DNA of 64,000 nt from an uncultured Collinsella sp. Its GTDB lineage: Bacteria > Actinomycetota > Coriobacteriia > Coriobacteriales > Coriobacteriaceae. The notes beneath the pieces were generated by a model. It saw nothing but the letters and a program-made list of their open reading frames with translations. It ran no database searches and was not told the origin of the DNA. Both the position numbers and the translations under genes were made by a program. Below are positions 16,184 through 24,573 of the stretch, piece after piece. Location: the NCBI GenBank assembly GCA_900542085.1, contig UQMK01000010.1:1-64000 (forward strand), read 5' to 3'. Positions within the stretch are counted from its first letter, which is position 1, and the number at the start of each line of letters is the position of its first letter.

Positions 16184-16900
16184 ATGAATGTAGAAACTGC
16201 GCAGCGGCTCGCCGACCTTCGCCGCAGCAAAGGCTTTAGCCAAGAAGGGCTCGCACGAAAGCTGGGGCTGTCGCGCCAAGCGGTCAGTAAATGGGAGCGT
16301 GCAGAGAGCTCGCCCGATACCGAGAACCTGATCTCGCTCGCCAAACTCTATGGCGTGAGCCTGGACGAGCTGCTCAATCCGAGCGATGAGATCGAGGACG
16401 ATATCGAGTTTGAGAACGAGGACCGCGCCCGTCAGCGCGAGGCCGAGGCGGCAGAGCGCGCGCGTACCCATGAGGCGGCGGCACGTGCCACCGAGGCGGC
16501 AACACAGGCGAGTGATGCTGCGGCCAAGGCGGCGCAAGCGGCAAGCTGGAGTGCACAGGCCGCCAATGCCGCTACGGCGCAGGCGACGAGTGGCGGCGCA
16601 GTTGGCTCGACTCCGGTGAAGGGCCCGTTCCAGTCATTCCCGTATTGGGCCGTGTGCTGGCTGCTGTTCTTTTTGCTGATGTTCCTGTTTGGCGCCGGCC
16701 CCTTTGCCGCGCTGATCTTCTTTACGATTCCCATCTATCACTGGGTTGCGCGTGCGCTCGATGGTGATTGGGCACGCGGGGATATTCAGGTTGGTCCGGC
16801 GCCGGCGGCGGCTTGGGCTCAGAATGCTTCCGCTCCGGTTGATACTGACGTGGCTACCGCGACTACCGCTGACCCGATCGCCAAAGAGGGTGATGAATGA
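16184..16900 (+). CDS. XRE-family regulator with C-terminal membrane anchor
   Basis: N-terminal HTH_3 domain (about 6-60) with the recognition segment FSQEGLARKLGLSRQAVSKWERAES. An alanine-rich helical linker (about 75-140, repeats like AAKAAQAASWSAQAANAATAQA) leads to a hydrophobic hairpin (about 148-185, FPYWAVCWLLFFLLMFLFG then FAALIFFTIPIYHW) predicted to cross the membrane. AGGAGG precedes the ATG. The next gene overlaps by four bases (ATGA), so the regulator and the DUF4097 protein are translated together. The plausible arrangement is a membrane-tethered regulator sensing the envelope through its partner, which is inference. Confidence 0.88.
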   Translation: MNVETAQRLADLRRSKGFSQEGLARKLGLSRQAVSKWERAESSPDTENLISLAKLYGVSLDELLNPSDEIEDDIEFENEDRARQREAEAAERARTHEAAARATEAATQASDAAAKAAQAASWSAQAANAATAQATSGGAVGSTPVKGPFQSFPYWAVCWLLFFLLMFLFGAGPFAALIFFTIPIYHWVARALDGDWARGDIQVGPAPAAAWAQNASAPVDTDVATATTADPIAKEGDE

Positions 16901-17796
16901 TGAAGCTTTCGCATGAATCCAAGGTACGCTTGGGCGTTGGCATCGGAGCGTTCGTGCTCATCATCGGACTTGTCTTTGGCACTTCGCGGCTATTGGCTCA
17001 TTCCGATATGGTGCGTACGACCGGTATTCTATCTGGCAATTTGTCTGATTTTGACGATATGTTTGACGACGATGATCTCTTGGATAACGGCAACTATTCC
17101 GCTCGGCCTCAACAGCTTTCGAGCGAAACGTTTGATGCCGACGCGTTCACATCGCTTGACTTGGACGTGACGTCGGGCACGGTCGAGATCAAACACGTCT
17201 CCGGCGGGCCGGTGCGCGTAATTGAAAGCGGGCGTGTGGCAACGGGGACCGTTGCCTTCGATGCGGCAACCCAAAATCTGGCCGAAATCAAGGGCTCTAC
17301 GCTCAAAATTCGCCAGTTCGATTGCGATGACGAGCGCGCCATTGACCGCACGGTTACCGTCGAACTGCCGCGCGAAGTTGCCGATAACATGGTGGGCATT
17401 ACAGCGAATGTAGGATCGGGCGATCTGACGGTCACGGACATTGCGTGCCATGACCTCAACCTGACTTTGGACTCGGGAGACGTTGAGTTTGCGGGCACCG
17501 TGACCGACACCCTGAATGCCAAGGTCGGTTCGGGCGATGTGACGTTCGAGCTCTACCAGGCCCCCGCGAAGTCGATGGACGTGAGCGTGGGCTCGGGCGA
17601 TGTGGAGATGACGGTTCCGAACTCGACGGGCTTTAAGGCGAGCCTTACCCTGGGTAGCGGCGACTTCGAGAGCGATTTCCTTCCGCTTGGCTACGACGGC
17701 GAGACCATTTTGAATCTTGAATTCGATAACGGCGATAAGTCTGCCACGTATCGTTTTAAGGTCGGTTCGGGCGACATGTCGTTTGATCCGGAGTGA
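16897..17796 (+). CDS. Membrane-anchored DUF4097-type beta-repeat protein
   Basis: 299 residues. An uncleaved signal-anchor (about 12-32, VGIGAFVLIIGLVFGTSRLL) is followed by an extracytoplasmic domain with recurrent Ser-Gly-Asp turns (NVGSGDLTV, DSGDVEF, KVGSGDVTF, VGSGDVEM, LGSGDFES, VGSGDMSF) at about 20-residue spacing. This is the parallel beta-helix pattern of DUF4097. Such proteins often pair with HTH or PspC-type membrane regulators. Translation overlaps the XRE gene by ATGA. A terminator at 17844-17875 ends the two-gene operon. No enzymatic motif is present. Confidence 0.85.
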   Translation: MMKLSHESKVRLGVGIGAFVLIIGLVFGTSRLLAHSDMVRTTGILSGNLSDFDDMFDDDDLLDNGNYSARPQQLSSETFDADAFTSLDLDVTSGTVEIKHVSGGPVRVIESGRVATGTVAFDAATQNLAEIKGSTLKIRQFDCDDERAIDRTVTVELPREVADNMVGITANVGSGDLTVTDIACHDLNLTLDSGDVEFAGTVTDTLNAKVGSGDVTFELYQAPAKSMDVSVGSGDVEMTVPNSTGFKASLTLGSGDFESDFLPLGYDGETILNLEFDNGDKSATYRFKVGSGDMSFDPE

Positions 17797-17843
17797 CAGA
17801 CGGCTATCGAAGACTTATAAACCATAGTCGCGCTCTTTGATGG

Positions 17844-17875
17844 AGGCGCCGGGGCCGTGGTCGGCTTCGGCGCCT
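17844..17875 (+). terminator. Terminator-like hairpin after the XRE/DUF4097 operon
   Basis: AGGCGCCG pairs with CGGCGCCT, and an inner GCCG/CGGC extends the stem. It is followed by TTGCCTTT. The elp3 start codon lies 20 bases further on. Confidence 0.65.
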
Positions 17876-17894
17876 TTGCCTTTACAATGGGGAC

Positions 17895-19802
17895 ATGGAA
17901 CAGATTATCTTGAACATACTCGAGGCTCTGCGTCGCGGCGAGACTGTGGACGACAAAGCGCTCGTCAAACTGATACATGCCGAGGCGCGCCGTGAGGGTG
18001 CCGACAAACGCGATTTGGCCAAGCGCCGCTTGCTGCCGTTTTACCAGCGGGTGAAGCGCGAGGAGCCGGCACGTTGGGCTGGGTGGAATGTCGATTCCGA
18101 TCTGGAGCGTCAACTGCTGCAGGTGTTGCGTATGAAGCCTCGTCGCACGGCTTCGGGCGTGGCAACCATTACCGTCATCACCAAGCCGTGGCCGTGCTCG
18201 GGCGATTGCCTGTTTTGCCCCAACGACCTGCGCATGCCCAAAAGCTATTTACATGCCGAGCCGGCGTGTGCCCGTGCAGAGCAAAACTGCTTCGATCCAT
18301 ATCTGCAGGTGAGCGCCCGTTTGACCGCGCTTTCGCAGATGGGTCATGCGATCGATAAGATCGAGCTCATTGTGCTTGGCGGTACCTGGAGCGACTATCC
18401 GCAAGGGTATCAGATGTGGTTTATGTCGGAGCTCTTCCGCGCGCTCAATGACGATGCCGTGGCCGGCGTGGCGGCCAACCCCATGTTGGCGCGTCCGGGC
18501 ATCAGCCGTGCCGAGGCAGGGCGCCTGCTCGATGACGCTCCCGCCGATGCCCTGCCGCCGGTGGTGGCGGAGCGTCGCGAACGCTATCGGGCCGTCGGTA
18601 TTGCGACCGACGAGGCCGAGCTTGCGAGCGGTGTTACCGACGAGCAGGGGCGTGTGGATGCTGCCGTGGGCGGCTATAACCGCGCGGTGCGTCGTCTGTA
18701 CGGCCCTGGTACGCCGTGGGGCGAGGTTGCCGAGTGGCAAACGACAACGATGGAAGAGCTCGAGCGCCAGCAGCGCATCAACGAGACGGCGAAGCATCGT
18801 GTGGTGGGGCTCGTTATCGAGACGCGCCCCGATGCCGTAACGCCGCAGGCCCTCACGCTCATCCGCCGCCTGGGCTGCACCAAGATTCAGATGGGTATCC
18901 AGAGCCTCGACCAGCACCTGCTCGATATCAACGAGCGCCGTATTACGGTGGCTCAGATCGAGCAGGCGTTTTCGCTTGCACGATTGTTTGGCTTTAAGAT
19001 CCATGCGCATTTTATGCTTAACCTGCTGGGCGCCACGCCCGAGGGGGACAAGCGCGATTATGAGCGCTTTATGACCGAAGGGGCCTTTATGCCCGACGAG
19101 GTCAAGGTCTACCCGTGTGCGCTCATCGAGGGCTCGCGTCTGGTGGGCTGCTATGAGCGTGGCGAGTGGCGCCCCTATACCGAGGATGAGCTGCTCGATG
19201 TGCTGGCCGACGACATCGTGGTGACGCCGGCGTTCTGCCGTATCAGTCGCATGATCCGCGACTTTAGCTCCGACGACATCATGGTGGGCAACAAGAAGCC
19301 CAACCTGCGTCAGCTCGTTGAGAACCGCCTGGCGGCTCGTGGGGAAGGCGCGACGGTGCGCGAGATCCGCTATCGCGAGATCAGCACGGCGGGTGCCGAC
19401 CTGGATGAGCTGACCCTTGATGAGGAGGTGGCGTACGAGACGCCGGTGACGCACGAGCGCTTTTTGCAGTGGGTGACGCCGCAGGGCAAGATCGTGGGCT
19501 TTTTGCGCCTGTCGCTGCCCGATCGTACTTTTGTTGCCGCGCATGCGGACGAGTTGCCGACGACGCCGGACGAGGCGATGATTCGCGAGGTGCACGTGTA
19601 TGGCATGGCGGCGCGCGTGGGGGATCAAGGCCAGGCGGCCCAGCACCATGGATTGGGGCGTTTGCTCGTAGAGCATGCATGCGAGATCGCCCGGGATGCG
19701 GGCTATGCGCGCATCAACGTGATTAGCGCGATTGGCACACGCGAGTACTATCGCCATCTTGGATTTTATGACCATGGCCTTTATCTGCAAAAGGAGCTCT
19801 AG
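17895..19802 (+). CDS. elp3: Elp3-type radical SAM/GNAT tRNA U34 acetyltransferase
   Basis: 635 residues. The radical-SAM cluster motif is Cys101-x3-Cys105-x2-Cys108 (PCSGDCLFCPND). The Elp3 barrel signatures ELIVLGGTWSDYP, LVIETRPDAV and IQMGIQSLD follow. The C-terminal GNAT acetyltransferase (about 520-635) contains HHGLGRLLVEHACEIA as acetyl-CoA loop and INVISAIGTREYYRHLGF. Elp3 installs the carboxymethyl group on wobble uridine (cm5U34) without the other Elongator subunits in bacteria and archaea that carry it. The next gene starts at the base after its stop, implying cotranslation. Bacterial Elp3 is patchily distributed, which makes this a useful lineage marker. Confidence 0.93.
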   Translation: MEQIILNILEALRRGETVDDKALVKLIHAEARREGADKRDLAKRRLLPFYQRVKREEPARWAGWNVDSDLERQLLQVLRMKPRRTASGVATITVITKPWPCSGDCLFCPNDLRMPKSYLHAEPACARAEQNCFDPYLQVSARLTALSQMGHAIDKIELIVLGGTWSDYPQGYQMWFMSELFRALNDDAVAGVAANPMLARPGISRAEAGRLLDDAPADALPPVVAERRERYRAVGIATDEAELASGVTDEQGRVDAAVGGYNRAVRRLYGPGTPWGEVAEWQTTTMEELERQQRINETAKHRVVGLVIETRPDAVTPQALTLIRRLGCTKIQMGIQSLDQHLLDINERRITVAQIEQAFSLARLFGFKIHAHFMLNLLGATPEGDKRDYERFMTEGAFMPDEVKVYPCALIEGSRLVGCYERGEWRPYTEDELLDVLADDIVVTPAFCRISRMIRDFSSDDIMVGNKKPNLRQLVENRLAARGEGATVREIRYREISTAGADLDELTLDEEVAYETPVTHERFLQWVTPQGKIVGFLRLSLPDRTFVAAHADELPTTPDEAMIREVHVYGMAARVGDQGQAAQHHGLGRLLVEHACEIARDAGYARINVISAIGTREYYRHLGFYDHGLYLQKEL

Positions 19803-20681
19803 ATGAACAAGCCGAGTGTTTCTGCTGGTGTCGTTGCCGGCGTTGCTCTGGGAGCCGCGGCGCTTGGTGCGGCCGCTGTCGCTGTTCGTGCTGCCTGTCT
19901 GCAGGTTGCGCGAACCCGCAATGGGTTGGCGCGTGTGAAACGCGTGCACGATGAGGGCGGCGATGAGATTCGCGTGTTGGTGCAAGGCGGCGTCTACCAA
20001 AGCGCAAGCTACATTGGCGAGCGTTGGGCGGAGCCCGTCTTTGCGTACTATCGTGCGTTTGACGACGTGTTTGAGTCCGAGGATGCGATGCGCGACGCTT
20101 ATGGTCACGGCATCGACCGTATGCTTATGCTGGGCGGCGGTGGGTTTGCCTATCCCAAGTTCGCGCTGATGTCGCACGAGAGCTTGCGCATGGACGTCAT
20201 TGAGTACGATGCCGAGATTACGCGCCTGGCGCGCCGCTGGTTCTACCTAGACGAGCTGGAGCGCGCGGCGGGCGATCGCCTGCGGGTAATAACCGCTGAG
20301 GCTCGCTCGTATTTGGGTGTGACGAGCGTGGGCCATCGTCGCTACGACGTGGTCGTGAGCGATTGCTTTGGCGGCGCCGAGCCCGTGCGCGGGCTGGCGA
20401 CCGTTGAGGCGCTGCGCCTGGTGCGGGGCAGCCTGAACCCCGGGGGTATCTACGTGGCCAATATCGTGAGTGCGAACAGGGGGAGCGACGTGACGTTCCT
20501 GCGCGATTGCGCCGCCACGGCACTCGAGGTATTCGCCCACGCTTGGGTAGTGCCTTGCGGCGATGCGGAGTTCGGCGGCGAGGAGAATTATCTGCTCATC
20601 GCCAGCGACGGCGACTACGCCTTTGCCGAAGCCGTGCCCTTCGACACCGACTTCCTCGGCACCGTCCTTCACGACAAGTAA
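19803..20681 (+). CDS. Spermidine-synthase-like SAM-binding protein with N-terminal hydrophobic helix
   Basis: 292 residues. An Ala/Gly/Val-rich hydrophobic stretch (about 8-32) looks like a signal anchor. A Rossmann domain of the spermidine synthase family follows: MLMLGGGGFAYPKF (glycine-rich loop), MDVIEYDAEITRLARRWF, and YDVVVSDCFGGAEP in the D-x-x-D/gatekeeper position. The polyamine catalytic motif is not convincingly kept, so a non-polyamine methyltransferase-like role is possible. It begins on the base after elp3 stops, so the two are cotranslated. A link to tRNA modification is only contextual. It converges on the Lhr-like helicase gene 26 bases later. Confidence 0.8.
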   Translation: MNKPSVSAGVVAGVALGAAALGAAAVAVRAACLQVARTRNGLARVKRVHDEGGDEIRVLVQGGVYQSASYIGERWAEPVFAYYRAFDDVFESEDAMRDAYGHGIDRMLMLGGGGFAYPKFALMSHESLRMDVIEYDAEITRLARRWFYLDELERAAGDRLRVITAEARSYLGVTSVGHRRYDVVVSDCFGGAEPVRGLATVEALRLVRGSLNPGGIYVANIVSANRGSDVTFLRDCAATALEVFAHAWVVPCGDAEFGGEENYLLIASDGDYAFAEAVPFDTDFLGTVLHDK

Positions 20682-20707
20682 GTCTCCCCGTCCCAAAAAG
20701 ACTGGTC

Positions 20708-23152
20708 TTAGGCGTGGTCGCGCCAGCTGCGGACGCGCTGCTTCATGCCCTCTATGTCGAGCACGCCTTCGGCAAAGCCCTTGCGCACGAGCTCCTCGGG
20801 AACGTACTCGTCGTAGCGATCAAAATAAGGCACCTCGCCGGGATAGACGAGCTCGATGGGATCAAAGTCCTTCTCGGCCTCGGCGGCGAGCACCTCAAAG
20901 AACGTCTCCTCGTCGGCCTTCATCTTGAACTGCATAAAGTATGGACGCGACGAATCGAGCCCGCGAAGACCAAGCTCCGCGGCGGATTTAATCTTGAGCA
21001 TGCGCTCGAGTGCCAAAAAGGCGTAACTGCCCAGCCAGGGGAAGAGCACCCAGGTGTCGCCGCCCAGGTTAATGAGCGGTTTAGTTCCCGCACCCGAAAT
21101 CTCGGTCGTATGGCGAGCCTGCGCCAAACGGGCTCGTGCGTTACCCATAAGGTACGGATACGCCGCGTGCTCGTTGAGAGCCTTGCGCATGCGCTCGAGT
21201 ACGTGTGTATTGATGTCACCGGGGCAGTCGCCAAAGTAGGCCGGCACCCGGCCCTTGACCTGCGTGGCAAAGACGGTGTGGCGCTTCCAGTCCACTTCCT
21301 CGACAATCCAGCAGTGTCCGGCGATGGCGATGCGTTCACCGGGCGGTGGCGGGTTGACGATCGTGCCCAATTCGGCCGACTCGCTACGAACGGTGAACTC
21401 CTCGTTTTCCTGGAACACGGCGTAGAACTTAAAGTTGTTGATGATGCGCTCGCCCGCGAGGCCCACGATGAGCCCGCCGCTCTCGGTGACCTGGATGTGG
21501 TCGATCTTAATGAGGTGACGCAGCAGTACGCGATAGTCATCGGCCGAGATGCGATGGAAATAGCTGAGTGTGAGCACGCGCTGGGCAAGTTCTGCCGGCG
21601 TGAGCTCGCCGGTGCTGGCAAGCGTCGACATAGTCTGGTGGTAGAGCAGGCTGTAGGGGAGTCGATCGAGCTCGGGCGGCTCGACCCACTTTTCCTCGCG
21701 ATAGAGTTGTACGAGCGCGATGCCCTGCAGGAGCTTCCACGGAATGGTCTCGGGCATCATCGTGCGCGGCTCGGGCTCTTCCTCGCGCATGACAAACCAC
21801 ATCTCGGGCGGAAGATCGCGGCGTCCCGTGCGGCCCATTCGCTGCAAAAAGGAGCTGACGGTAAACGGCGCGTCGATCTGGAAGGCACGCTCCAAGCGAC
21901 CGATATCGATACCGAGCTCCAGCGTAGAGGTGGTGACGGTCGTTTGTGCCTGTTCCTCGTCGCGCATGAGCTCTTCTGCCGTCTCGCGCAGCGATGCCGA
22001 AAGATTGCCGTGGTGGATGAGAAAGCGGTCGGGCTCGTGCCGGTTTTCACAGTAGCTGCGCAGCATGGAGCATACGGCCTCTGCCTCTTCGCGCGAGTTA
22101 GCAAAGACCAGGCACTTGCGGCCGCGCGTGTGCTCAAAGATATAGCCCATGCCGGGGTCGGCGTTGTCGGGCGCCGTGTCGGTGGGGTTGAGAAGCGCCT
22201 GCTCGGTCGCTCGTGGGATGTCGACTTCGCCCTCGGGGGCCGAGGAAGTTTGGCGGTCCTTGGGAGCGGGCTTTTCCCGTGCCCGCTCACGACGTTGACG
22301 GCGCTCCTCTTGTGTGAGCTGTCCGCTGTGACGCATGTCTTGGGCGCCGGCGGGCAGTGCCGCGGATGCCGCCGCCTCGATACGCTCGCACGCAAGCACT
22401 TCGGCCTCTTGAGGACCCGTGCTCTCGAATCCCCGCTGCTGTGCCTGGGGACCCGAGTTGTAGAAGTGCTCCATAGAGATGCGCCACACGCGGCGCGGTT
22501 CTTCAAAGCGGGGGATAACACAGTCGCGCCCCGTTCCCTGTGAGAGAAAAGCGCCCGTGCGCTCGGGGTCGCCGATGGTGGCAGAAAGGCCGATGCGTCG
22601 AGGCTGCACGCCGGCCATGCGCGAGAGCCGCTCGATAAGGCAGAGCGTCTGCCCGCCACGGTCGCCGCGCATGAGCGAATGGACCTCGTCGATGACCACG
22701 TAGCGCAGGTCGCAAAACATGCGCGGGATCGCCATGTGCTTATGGATTAAGAGCGCTTCGAGTGACTCGGGCGTAATCTGCAAGATGCCGCTCGGTTTTT
22801 TGATGAGCTTAGCCTTGTGAGACTGCGAGACATCGCCATGCCAGTGCCAGACAGGGATATCGGCCTCTTCGCAGAGGTCGTTGAGACGGACGAACTGATC
22901 ATTGATGAGCGCCTTGAGGGGGCCGATGTAGAGGGCGCCCACGCTTGCGGGCGGGTTCTCCCAAAACTCGGTCAGGATGGGAAAGAAGGCTGCCTCGGTT
23001 TTGCCGGAAGCCGTGGATGCCGTCAGGAGCACATTATCTTGCGTGTTAAAGATGGCGTCTGCCGCTGCAACCTGGATAGAGCGCAGACTCTCCCAATCGT
23101 GGGAGTAGATGAAGTCTTGGATAAACGGAGCATATCTGTCAAAGGCGTTCAC
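20708..23152 (-). CDS. Lhr/BrxHI-like DEAD/DEAH helicase (third gene of the TerB-BrxD-helicase operon)
   Basis: Superfamily-2 helicase of 814 residues. Motif I is ASTASGKT (about 45-52), motif II DEVH (about 155-158, YVVIDEVHSLM), motif III GLSATIGD. A low-complexity charged insertion follows (RRQRRERAREKPAPK), then LVFANSREEAE, ELGIDIGRLERAFQID and QRMGRTGRR (motif VI). The C-terminal ~350 residues follow the Lhr-like pattern. I choose the GTG at 23152 (VNAFDRYAP), four bases after AGAGGAGG; a longer ATG start at 23218 has no ribosome site. A REP-like palindrome separates it from the ATPase gene, yet orientation and family pairing (BrxD with BrxHI in type 2 BREX) argue for one functional unit. 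Confidence 0.88.
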   Translation of the reverse strand: MNAFDRYAPFIQDFIYSHDWESLRSIQVAAADAIFNTQDNVLLTASTASGKTEAAFFPILTEFWENPPASVGALYIGPLKALINDQFVRLNDLCEEADIPVWHWHGDVSQSHKAKLIKKPSGILQITPESLEALLIHKHMAIPRMFCDLRYVVIDEVHSLMRGDRGGQTLCLIERLSRMAGVQPRRIGLSATIGDPERTGAFLSQGTGRDCVIPRFEEPRRVWRISMEHFYNSGPQAQQRGFESTGPQEAEVLACERIEAAASAALPAGAQDMRHSGQLTQEERRQRRERAREKPAPKDRQTSSAPEGEVDIPRATEQALLNPTDTAPDNADPGMGYIFEHTRGRKCLVFANSREEAEAVCSMLRSYCENRHEPDRFLIHHGNLSASLRETAEELMRDEEQAQTTVTTSTLELGIDIGRLERAFQIDAPFTVSSFLQRMGRTGRRDLPPEMWFVMREEEPEPRTMMPETIPWKLLQGIALVQLYREEKWVEPPELDRLPYSLLYHQTMSTLASTGELTPAELAQRVLTLSYFHRISADDYRVLLRHLIKIDHIQVTESGGLIVGLAGERIINNFKFYAVFQENEEFTVRSESAELGTIVNPPPPGERIAIAGHCWIVEEVDWKRHTVFATQVKGRVPAYFGDCPGDINTHVLERMRKALNEHAAYPYLMGNARARLAQARHTTEISGAGTKPLINLGGDTWVLFPWLGSYAFLALERMLKIKSAAELGLRGLDSSRPYFMQFKMKADEETFFEVLAAEAEKDFDPIELVYPGEVPYFDRYDEYVPEELVRKGFAEGVLDIEGMKQRVRSWRDHA

Positions 23153-23233
23153 GGGGCCTCCTCTCAAAAACGAATCTCTCAACGCGGCTGGCAACGGCTT
23201 GATGCATTGCTGCTTCAACGTTTGCCCAGATAA

Positions 23234-23270
23234 AACCTGCCAAAATAAACCTGTCCCTTTTTGGCAGGTT
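23234..23270 (-). repeat. REP-like palindrome inside the TerB-BrxD-helicase operon (attenuator candidate)
   Basis: AACCTGCCAAAA (23234-23245) and TTTTGGCAGGTT (23259-23270) are perfect 12-base arms. The loop contains CCTGTCCC, the complement of the GGGACAGG core seen at 8309-8316 and 9138-9145. It overlaps the ATPase stop codon and ends 81 bases before the helicase start. On the minus strand the hairpin is followed by TTATC, so it could act as a partial terminator lowering helicase expression. Confidence 0.8.
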
Positions 23271-24573
23271 AGATGGTGAATTCGGCGAAGTTGCGGTCAC
23301 CGTCTGCAGCGCCGGTGTCGCCTGTTGCGGCTGCCGGCGCCAGCGCGTCGCCGCCGACGCTTTGCAGCAGCTCGGCCACATTTGCATCGGGGTTCTGACA
23401 CAGGATATCGAGCAGCTCGATAAAGTCACGGATGACCTCACGCGGCGTCAAGTGCGTATCGGCTCCCACGCGGCCAAACTCAATCTTGAGAAAGTCCACC
23501 AAGTCGTTCTCGGTAAGCGTGGGCGTCCAGCCAAAGTAGCCGGCATGGATCTGCATGAGTTTTTCGATGAGCACCAGCAGTTCCTCATAGGTGAGTGGCT
23601 GCAGGCGGATGATGGGCGCGAGCATGTCCTTAAGGTCCTCGCGCGCAAAGCGGCCCTGAGCGAGTCGGCTGCGCAGGGCTTCGTAGGAGAACACGCCGCG
23701 GCGGCGGTCTTCGATGGAGGTTGGCGTGCCGCCCATGATCATGCCCAGGTACTGCGCTTTGCCCTGGAGCGTGTCGTTGTACATGGTCAAGATCTTCTCG
23801 TAGTTGTATTGGCGCGTGATCGCGTTGGGAATCTTGTACAGATTCACGAGCTCGTCGATGAGCACCAGCATGCCCTTGTAGCCGCTGCAGACCAAAAAGC
23901 GCGCAATGAGCTTAACGTAGTCGTACCAGTCGTCATCACTGATGATGGTCGAGGAGCCCAGCTCGGCGCGTGCCTCACTCTTGGTGCGGTACTCGCCGCG
24001 AATCCATTTGGTCACGCGGCTCATGGCTTCTTCGTCGCCCTCGGATACTGCCGCGCGGTAGCGGCGGAGCATGCGGGCGAAGTCGAAGCCGTGGACCATT
24101 TCCTCGAGCGGGGCCAGTTGGGCATTGACGGCAGACTCATCGGCATCGGAACACGAGGCGACCCAGCGATCCAGGATAAGGTTGAGCGCACCGCCCTCGG
24201 GGCGCGTTTTAGTCGATATGTTGCGGATGAGCTCACGGTAGGTGGCAAGGCCCTGTCCCTGGCCGCCCTGCAGGCGGCGCTCAGGGGATAGGTCGGCATC
24301 GGCGACGACGAATCCCTCACCCATGGCGTGCGTGCGGATGGTCTGGAGCAAAAAGCTCTTGCCGGCTCCGTAGCGACCGACCAGAAAGCGGAAGCTCGCG
24401 CCGCCGTCGGCGATGAGACCCAGGTCGGTGAGCAGGGCGCGGATCTCTACCTCGCGCCCTACGGTGATGTAGGGAAGGCCGATGCGCGGGACCACGCCGC
24501 CCTTGAGCGAGTTGAGAATGACGGCGGCGACGCGCTTGGGCACACGGGGTGCTGCGGATGTGGTATCACTCAT
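23269..24573 (-). CDS. BrxD-like P-loop ATPase (BREX ATP-binding / DUF2791 type)
   Basis: 434 residues. Walker A is GRYGAGKS (66-73) and Walker B MLVLIDEL (about 235-242), followed by NLYKIPNAITRQYNYEKI and the sensor region GMIMGGTPTSIEDRRRG. The conserved N-terminal region (KRVAAVILNSLKGGVVPRIGLPYITVGRE) matches BREX-type ATP-binding proteins, the BrxD group rather than the 1,200-residue BrxC. In type 2 BREX, BrxD is encoded with the BrxHI helicase. Here its ATG lies inside the end of the TerB-domain gene (eight-base overlap), showing translational coupling. Partners missing for classic BREX: PglX, PglZ, PglY, PglW. Confidence 0.85.
   Translation of the reverse strand: MSDTTSAAPRVPKRVAAVILNSLKGGVVPRIGLPYITVGREVEIRALLTDLGLIADGGASFRFLVGRYGAGKSFLLQTIRTHAMGEGFVVADADLSPERRLQGGQGQGLATYRELIRNISTKTRPEGGALNLILDRWVASCSDADESAVNAQLAPLEEMVHGFDFARMLRRYRAAVSEGDEEAMSRVTKWIRGEYRTKSEARAELGSSTIISDDDWYDYVKLIARFLVCSGYKGMLVLIDELVNLYKIPNAITRQYNYEKILTMYNDTLQGKAQYLGMIMGGTPTSIEDRRRGVFSYEALRSRLAQGRFAREDLKDMLAPIIRLQPLTYEELLVLIEKLMQIHAGYFGWTPTLTENDLVDFLKIEFGRVGADTHLTPREVIRDFIELLDILCQNPDANVAELLQSVGGDALAPAAATGDTGAADGDRNFAEFTI

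Noticed and set aside
18249..20177. A 642-codon minus-strand frame antisense to elp3
   Set aside because: Shadow frame: no motifs, while the plus strand encodes a full Elp3.
20507..22543. A 678-codon plus-strand frame across the spermidine-synthase-like gene end and the Lhr-like helicase
   Set aside because: No ribosome site, crosses the convergent gene junction, and reads as a shadow of the helicase, which carries all SF2 motifs on the minus strand.
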